Assembly (NCBI RefSeq): GCF_040939125.1
Contig: NZ_CP162495.1
Coordinates: forward strand, 1-64,000
Length of the DNA: 64,000 nt
Direction of reading: 5' to 3'
Source: Clostridium sp. BJN0013
GTDB taxonomy: Bacteria; Bacillota; Clostridia; Clostridiales; Clostridiaceae
Each line of letters starts with the position of its first letter. Positions within the stretch are counted from its first letter, which is position 1. Of this stretch, positions 59,777 through 64,000 are shown in pieces. The notes beneath the pieces are model-generated. The model had not been told where the DNA came from and searched no databases. It was given only the letters and a program-made list of their open reading frames with translations. The position numbers and the translations under genes are program-made.

Positions 59777-60017
59777 TGAACGCTAATCCTTTATAAGATA
59801 ATCTTATTTCACGTTGAATACTTGGAAATAAGTTTCCGCAAGCATCTTTTTGAAAAGATAGACCTTCTATTAATCCAATATCAACGCATCTAAGTATTGC
59901 ATCATCAAAATTTATATCACCGAGTTTTGACAATACACTTTTAGGATCTTCATTATCACGAATTTGAATTAGGATTTCATATATTAGTTTGTCAAATTCT
60001 TCTATGCTTTTGAACAT
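59757..60017 (-). CDS. Small leftward protein in the tail region, 86 aa (YjcQ-like?)
   Basis: FKSIEEFDKLIYEILIQIRD then DDAILRCVDIGLIEGLSFQK resembles the winged-helix shape of YjcQ-type phage proteins, with weak certainty. It is opposite to all the surrounding genes. The RBS GGAGGTGAT (minus strand, complement of 60022-60030) lies in a hairpin that could hide it. Confidence 0.6.
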   Translation of the reverse strand: MFKSIEEFDKLIYEILIQIRDNEDPKSVLSKLGDINFDDAILRCVDIGLIEGLSFQKDACGNLFPSIQREIRLSYKGLAFIKEFES

Positions 60018-60019
60018 AG

Positions 60020-60040
60020 TTATCACCTCCATGGTGATAA
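60020..60040 (-). promoter_or_regulatory. Hairpin that covers the RBS of the leftward gene
   Basis: TTATCACC-TCCAT-GGTGATAA is a perfect 8-bp inverted repeat; its arm is the RBS of the gene starting at 60017. Translation may depend on opening this stem, or the palindrome may be an operator. Confidence 0.5.
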
Positions 60041-60134
60041 TTCTACAAAATAACACAAAATCCTCTTATGTCAAAAATAGTTTAAATCCTCTTTGAAATG
60101 TTGTATTATGGAATTAAAAAGGGGGATTTTAACT

Positions 60135-61619
60135 ATGAAAAGAAAACTCATAGAATTTATTTGTGTAGTTGCTGTTACTTTACTTTTTGGAATTAGTGTT
60201 AAGGCTGATTCTTTGCAAGTTAATAGGTTGGGTGGATATAGCAGATATGAGACAAATATTAATGTTGTACAACAAGGCTGGCAAAAATCAGATTATGCAA
60301 TTGTGGTAGGAGGAGAAAATTTTCCAGATGCTTTAAGCGCTACAGTTTTAGCTAAAAAGTATAATGCACCTATATTTTTAACATTACCTACTGGAATAGA
60401 TTATACCATAGAAAATGAATTTGATAGATTAGGAGTAAAAAAAGTTTTTATAATTGGTGGTCCTGGTGTAATATCCACTTTAACAGAAGATACTCTTGAT
60501 CAAAAAGGAATAGAATACGAAAGAATATATGGAACAAATAGATATCAGACATCAATAGCTATAGCTAATAAAATAGGTACTCAAAATGGTGTGGTTGTTG
60601 CTACAGGAGATGATTTTGCAGATGCTTTATCAGTAGCACCTATAGCAGGAAAATTACAGATGCCTATAATACTTTCTCAACAAGGTGTTTTGGATTCTAT
60701 ACAAAAGAAGTTTATTTCAGAAAATACTATTTCTAAAACTTATATAATAGGTAATACAGATATAATAAGTGATAATGTAGCTTCTAAATTTCCGAATGTC
60801 CAGAGGATAGCTACGGAAAGCGATAGATTTTCTAGAAATTTAGATATAATAGCTACTTTCGGCAATGATATTGATTTTAGTACAGCAATATTAGCTTATG
60901 GTGGAGATTTTGCAGATGCATTAAGCGCATCTGCCTTGGGAGCCTTAAATGGAAATCCAATAGTTTTAACAGGTGAATATTCATTATTCAAATATACAGA
61001 AAAGGCAAATAATAATCTTATAGAAACTTTATTAGGAAATGTCGGTGTTAAAAACATATATAAGCTATCATTTAAAGGAAGTATAATTGATAGTGGCTTA
61101 GATAATATAATAAATGGAACTAATGCTTTAAGTACTATAAAATCTAAAGTAACACTTGGATCAAATTTAGTATTTGGTTCTACGGGAACTTATAGTTATG
61201 ATGGTAGTAATTATTATCGTATATCTTTATATCACGAAGTGAATAATAAACCAGTAAATAATTTTTATCAATATGACTTTCTCGTAGATGCTCTAACAGG
61301 GGATACTTATAAAATAGATAATACTACGAATGAAATAACGCCATTAAATATTACTAATATAGAAGATACAACTTCTGCCAGTATTTTAACTCCTGAACAA
61401 GCATTAGATTTAGTTAAATCAAAAGTAAAATTAGATGATGGATATAGTCTTGATATTTCGTCAGATGAATCGTATAGAATAGCTAATTATAATGATGAAA
61501 ACTATTATCGTGTGGTTGAAAATTATAAAGATTATTATGAAGTATGCGAATATCTAGTTAATATGAAAACAGGACAAATTATAAAACATACTCAAGAAGG
61601 ATATGCTCCAATGGACTGA
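60135..61619 (+). CDS. Secreted cell-wall-binding repeat (CWB2) protein
   Basis: 494 residues. A signal peptide (about 1-23, with LIEFICVVAVTLLFGISVKA) precedes three CWB2 repeats, seen as RLGGYSRYETNINV, IYGTNRYQTSIAIA and the ATESDRFSRNLDII repeat, each with (G/A)DDFADALS-like cores. CWB2 anchors clostridial S-layer proteins to wall polymers. The C-terminal 130 residues hold PepSY-like segments (TPEQALDLVKSKVKL). ATG at 60135 follows GGGGG. It is not a virion component by type. Confidence 0.85.
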   Translation: MKRKLIEFICVVAVTLLFGISVKADSLQVNRLGGYSRYETNINVVQQGWQKSDYAIVVGGENFPDALSATVLAKKYNAPIFLTLPTGIDYTIENEFDRLGVKKVFIIGGPGVISTLTEDTLDQKGIEYERIYGTNRYQTSIAIANKIGTQNGVVVATGDDFADALSVAPIAGKLQMPIILSQQGVLDSIQKKFISENTISKTYIIGNTDIISDNVASKFPNVQRIATESDRFSRNLDIIATFGNDIDFSTAILAYGGDFADALSASALGALNGNPIVLTGEYSLFKYTEKANNNLIETLLGNVGVKNIYKLSFKGSIIDSGLDNIINGTNALSTIKSKVTLGSNLVFGSTGTYSYDGSNYYRISLYHEVNNKPVNNFYQYDFLVDALTGDTYKIDNTTNEITPLNITNIEDTTSASILTPEQALDLVKSKVKLDDGYSLDISSDESYRIANYNDENYYRVVENYKDYYEVCEYLVNMKTGQIIKHTQEGYAPMD

Positions 61620-61647
61620 TTTAGAAAAATAAAAATATATAAATTAG

Positions 61648-61674
61648 AGAATCACTTAAATGTGGTTCTTTTTT
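61648..61674 (+). terminator. Terminator after the CWB2 gene
   Basis: AGAATCAC-TTAAAT-GTGGTTCT (one G-T pair) with a run of six T. The rest of the 315-base gap to the next gene has an 8-bp hairpin CCTTGTAA / TTACAAGG near 61764-61790 and the promoter described next. Confidence 0.75.
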
Positions 61675-61894
61675 ACTATGTAAAGAAGTGAAGTATCATC
61701 CAATATGAAAAGATGTCAATAGCATTTAGTACCCTTTAAAAAATTTTTAAAATAAAATTTATCCTTGTAACCATTGATATTACAAGGTTTAACGTAATAT
61801 CATGTAAAGAACACTTTTAGAAATAGTAGAGGTATTAAAAAAATCTATGATACAATATTTTTTGTGAAGAGAATTAAAAATACTCCTTAACTTC

Positions 61895-61923
61895 TTGACT
61901 TTATAGTTTCATGAAACTATAAT
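61895..61923 (+). promoter_or_regulatory. Promoter with a perfect 20-bp palindromic operator
   Basis: TTGACT (61895-61900), 17 bp, TATAAT (61918-61923). The palindrome TATAGTTTCATGAAACTATA (61902-61921) fills the spacer and enters the -10 box, so any bound protein must block RNA polymerase. Confidence 0.8.
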
Positions 61924-61934
61924 AATAATAGGAG

Positions 61935-62087
61935 GTGAGGAAAATTAAACAAATAAGTGTAAGATTTGATGATGAACTCCATAAAAAGGTAAAATATTTA
62001 TTGGTAGATATAGAAAAAAGTTTTAACGAATATATATTGGGGTTAATCAGAGAAGACTTACTGAAAAGAGAAAAGCAAAAAAAATAA
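61935..62087 (+). CDS. Ribbon-helix-helix protein of the second switch
   Basis: IKQISVRFDDELHKKVKYLL then VDIEKSFNEYILGLIREDLL is an Arc-like DNA-binding protein. The in-frame GTG at 61935 is part of the RBS AGGAGGTGAGG. The position where an ATG is expected, 61944, is ATT, 7 bases after that RBS, so the true start may be AUU (47 residues). It probably binds the upstream palindrome. Confidence 0.65.
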   Translation: MRKIKQISVRFDDELHKKVKYLLVDIEKSFNEYILGLIREDLLKREKQKK

Positions 62088-62178
62088 AGATAATCTTAAT
62101 TCTTTCCACGGAGCAAGATTATCTTTACGCAGAGACTATTCTCTGTGAAATATTGTATCATAAAGGATAGTCTCTTTC
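62086..62178 (+). promoter_or_regulatory. Two hairpins between the RHH and antirepressor genes
   Basis: AAAGATAATCTT and AAGATTATCTTT form a 12-bp perfect stem that starts at the RHH stop codon. AGAGACTAT and ATAGTCTCT form a 9-bp stem downstream. Together they could reduce antirepressor expression relative to the RHH gene. Confidence 0.55.
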
Positions 62179-62208
62179 AAGATTGAAAAAAGAAGGAGAA
62201 GATGCAAT

Positions 62209-63075
62209 GTGAATGAAGTTATAATTGTTAATAGTAATCAATTGAGGATTAAAGAATATAAAAATCAAAGAGTTGTTACAACGTGGGATATTGCCAGATT
62301 GCATAATATAGATTCTAAAATAATAAGAGATAATTTTAGAAATAACAAGTCGAAGCTTATAGAAAATGAAGATTATTTTCTAATTCCGAAGCAAAGTAAT
62401 TTTGCTAGCGATTTAATCGTCAGCAAAGAAGTTGATTACCATGCTTTAAATGCAGCTAAAGAAATAGTAGCATTCACAGAAAGTGGATATTTGATGATAA
62501 CAAAGCCAATGCAAGATGAACTATCTTGGCAAGTACAAAGGCAATTAGTTAAGGGGTATTTTAAATTGCAGGAAATCAAACAAAAGGTTGAAGAAAATTT
62601 TAATGAAACGTCAAATAAATCCCCAAATAATCAATTGGAAAAACTTGAAAACGTAAATAAGTCATTAGAGTTTCTAACACCATTATTAGATTATGCCGGA
62701 GTAGACAATACTATTAAATTATTAGTAGCTAAATCCTTTTTCTCAAAAGCTGGAATTGATATACCTGTAGACATACAAGCAGATCAAAAATATTACGATA
62801 CTAAACAAATAGGTAATATGATAGGGATGTATTCTAAATCAGGTAAGCCAGCATATATGGCAGTAAATGAGATATTAAAATTATTAGACATTGAAGAAAG
62901 CGAAAAAACAGCAGTATGGGAAACTAATGGAGCGTGGCAAGGAACAGTTACTAAGTATAGTGATTCGGTGGTAAATAAAGTAAAGGAATGGCTAGAAGAA
63001 AATGATCATCCCGCAGATATACCAAGTAAGAATAAAACTTTCCACGTATCATATAGTGGAGGTGTGCAATTATGA
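62209..63075 (+). CDS. Phage antirepressor (ORF6N-type N-terminus)
   Basis: 288 residues. The N-terminal domain NQRVVTTWDIARLHNIDSKI then ENEDYFLIPK is ORF6N-like. A linker and a C-terminal domain with IGNMIGMYSKSGKPAYMAVN and KVKEWLEENDHP follow. The GTG start follows AAGGAGAAG. It is unusual to find an antirepressor between tail genes. Confidence 0.82.
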   Translation: MNEVIIVNSNQLRIKEYKNQRVVTTWDIARLHNIDSKIIRDNFRNNKSKLIENEDYFLIPKQSNFASDLIVSKEVDYHALNAAKEIVAFTESGYLMITKPMQDELSWQVQRQLVKGYFKLQEIKQKVEENFNETSNKSPNNQLEKLENVNKSLEFLTPLLDYAGVDNTIKLLVAKSFFSKAGIDIPVDIQADQKYYDTKQIGNMIGMYSKSGKPAYMAVNEILKLLDIEESEKTAVWETNGAWQGTVTKYSDSVVNKVKEWLEENDHPADIPSKNKTFHVSYSGGVQL

Positions 63076-63227
63076 ACACAGCCATCAAACAAACTAAAAG
63101 CTTCAAATTTGCTTCTAATGTTATCGGAAGAGATATTTGCAGCACAGATGAATTGACAAGCAAAGACTATTACGCGCTTATACGATTCTTTTTTAAAGAT
63201 AAATTGGGTGAGGTAATGGAAGCATGA
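63072..63227 (+). CDS. Hypothetical protein, 51 aa
   Basis: Not recognised (FKFASNVIGRDICSTDELTS, then DYYALIRFFFKDKLGEV). Overlaps the genes on both sides by 4 bp (ATGA), so it is translated with the antirepressor. Confidence 0.55.
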   Translation: MNTAIKQTKSFKFASNVIGRDICSTDELTSKDYYALIRFFFKDKLGEVMEA

Positions 63228-63559
63228 ATAAAGAATTTGATAAAAAGAATAGAGTCCCAATGTGGGGCAGAACTGACTATCACTGTGAATATTGTGGTTG
63301 CCCTATTAATTTATGGACACCAATGGAAACATATAAAAGTGATAGATGTTGTGAGTTATATAGTGACTTTTATGATGTAATAGATGAACTAGAAGAAAGA
63401 AAAATACCATATAGATATAGAGATATTTTAAAAGAATGTTTGAAATTTAAACATGAATATCCTGATATTCCAGATTTTGAAGCAAGTTTGCATGAAATGA
63501 TTGAGGAAGATGTAGACACAGGTGTTATTTCAGAATTATATATACAAGAACCCAATTAA
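63224..63559 (+). CDS. Hypothetical protein with a CxxC site, 111 aa
   Basis: YHCEYCGCPINLWTPMETYK suggests a zinc-binding N-terminus; the rest is acidic and helical (EASLHEMIEEDVDTGVISEL). No family recognised. Last gene of the accessory island. Confidence 0.6.
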   Translation: MNKEFDKKNRVPMWGRTDYHCEYCGCPINLWTPMETYKSDRCCELYSDFYDVIDELEERKIPYRYRDILKECLKFKHEYPDIPDFEASLHEMIEEDVDTGVISELYIQEPN

Positions 63560-63592
63560 AAGTAATTAAATAAAACATTTTAAAATACTCAA

Positions 63593-63616
63593 GTCCACTT
63601 TTTAGTGGGCTTTTTT
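63593..63616 (+). terminator. Terminator at the end of the accessory island
   Basis: GTCCACT-TTTT-AGTGGGC with six T. It separates the island from the returning baseplate genes. Confidence 0.8.
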
Positions 63617-63630
63617 AGTGTGGTGATTAT

Positions 63631-63957
63631 ATGGCAAATCAAGTAATACCTTTAACAACAAGCCCCAACAATACATTTACATGTACTGTAGCTGTAAATG
63701 GTGAAAAGAAGAAATTCTATTTTTTCTTAAGATACAATACAGAAGCCAGATATTGGGTTATGGATTTATCGGATGAAAATAAAGTTCCTATAGTTTCATC
63801 AATACCTCTTATAAGTGGAATAAATATTTTAGAACAATATGAGTATTTACAAATAGGTAGAGCTTATATAGTTAAAACAGATGATAGTTTACTTGCAGAT
63901 ATACCAGATACTACTAATTTAGGTACAGATTTTAAACTTTTATGGATTGACAATTGA
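63631..63957 (+). CDS. Baseplate plug protein (DUF6983-like)
   Basis: 108 residues: IPLTTSPNNTFTCTVAVNGE, YFFLRYNTEARYWVMDLSDE, GRAYIVKTDDSLLADIPDTT and a LGTDFKLLWID ending. These are usual marks of small plug proteins of contractile-tail baseplates. It shows that baseplate genes resume after the island. Confidence 0.78.
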   Translation: MANQVIPLTTSPNNTFTCTVAVNGEKKKFYFFLRYNTEARYWVMDLSDENKVPIVSSIPLISGINILEQYEYLQIGRAYIVKTDDSLLADIPDTTNLGTDFKLLWIDN

Positions 63958-63968
63958 GGTGATTAAAT

Positions 63969-64000
63969 GTGAGTATACAACAAACGGTTTGGAGTTTTTT
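63969..64000 (+). CDS. Start of the next baseplate gene (partial)
   Basis: GTG at 63969 opens SIQQTVWSFF and runs off the window. RBS TGAGGTGAT. Too short to identify. Confidence 0.45.
   Translation, partial: MSIQQTVWSF

Overview
The window is low-GC Firmicute chromosome, and gene order and sequence style point to Clostridium sensu lato. It starts at the first base of dnaA and carries oriC, dnaN, an S4-domain gene, recF, remB, gyrB and gyrA, then a complete rRNA operon (16S-23S-5S-tRNA-Met). I cannot name the species from sequence reading alone.

Host part, 1-22647. The replication and topology genes (1-8778) all read rightward. A gene-free stretch with a terminator hairpin and the rRNA promoter leads into the rRNA operon (9482-14652). 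Long complementary arms flank 16S and 23S, and a duplicated leader unit precedes each of them. After it come an HD-domain gene whose start codon looks damaged, a NiaR-type repressor, a large UPF0182 membrane protein, a GlpA-like flavoprotein with a BFD iron-sulfur domain, a DUF1667 protein without its usual cysteines, serS behind a possible attenuator, and two tRNA-Ser genes. A hairpin repeat ending in TTGAT occurs three times here.

Prophage, from about 22620 to beyond the right edge. A tyrosine integrase sits 140 bp from tRNA-Ser(GCT), with four candidate arm-type sites between. The leftward block carries DinD, a PD-(D/E)xK restriction-like protein, an ImmA-like protease, a coiled-coil protein and the CI-type repressor. 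A five-site operator array and face-to-face promoters form the genetic switch. The rightward early block has Cro-like and XRE regulators, antirepressors, ribbon-helix-helix (RHH) proteins, YqaJ exonuclease, RecT, a replisome organizer, a DnaB helicase, a DUF1064 protein, a MazG-like protein and an ArpU/sigma-like late regulator. A convergent sce7726/beta pair, probably accessory, follows.

A 720-bp gene-free region (42940-43659) then carries five repeats at exactly 11-bp spacing in front of a promoter, and a candidate structured leader with an H-type pseudoknot. Next come a Spo0E-like phosphatase, small genes, terminase, portal, protease/scaffold, capsid, connectors, a DUF3383 contractile sheath, tube, tail chaperone with a textbook -1 frameshift site, tape measure and baseplate genes. 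The sheath indicates a myovirus-type particle. Inside the tail/baseplate cluster (59757-63559) sits an accessory island with a secreted cell-wall-binding-repeat protein and a second RHH plus antirepressor switch. Lysis genes, most of the baseplate, fibres and attR lie outside the window.

Most original leads: the 11-bp repeat array with its structured leader, the sce7726/beta pair, the Spo0E gene carried by the phage, the second switch in the tail region, and the frameshift site.
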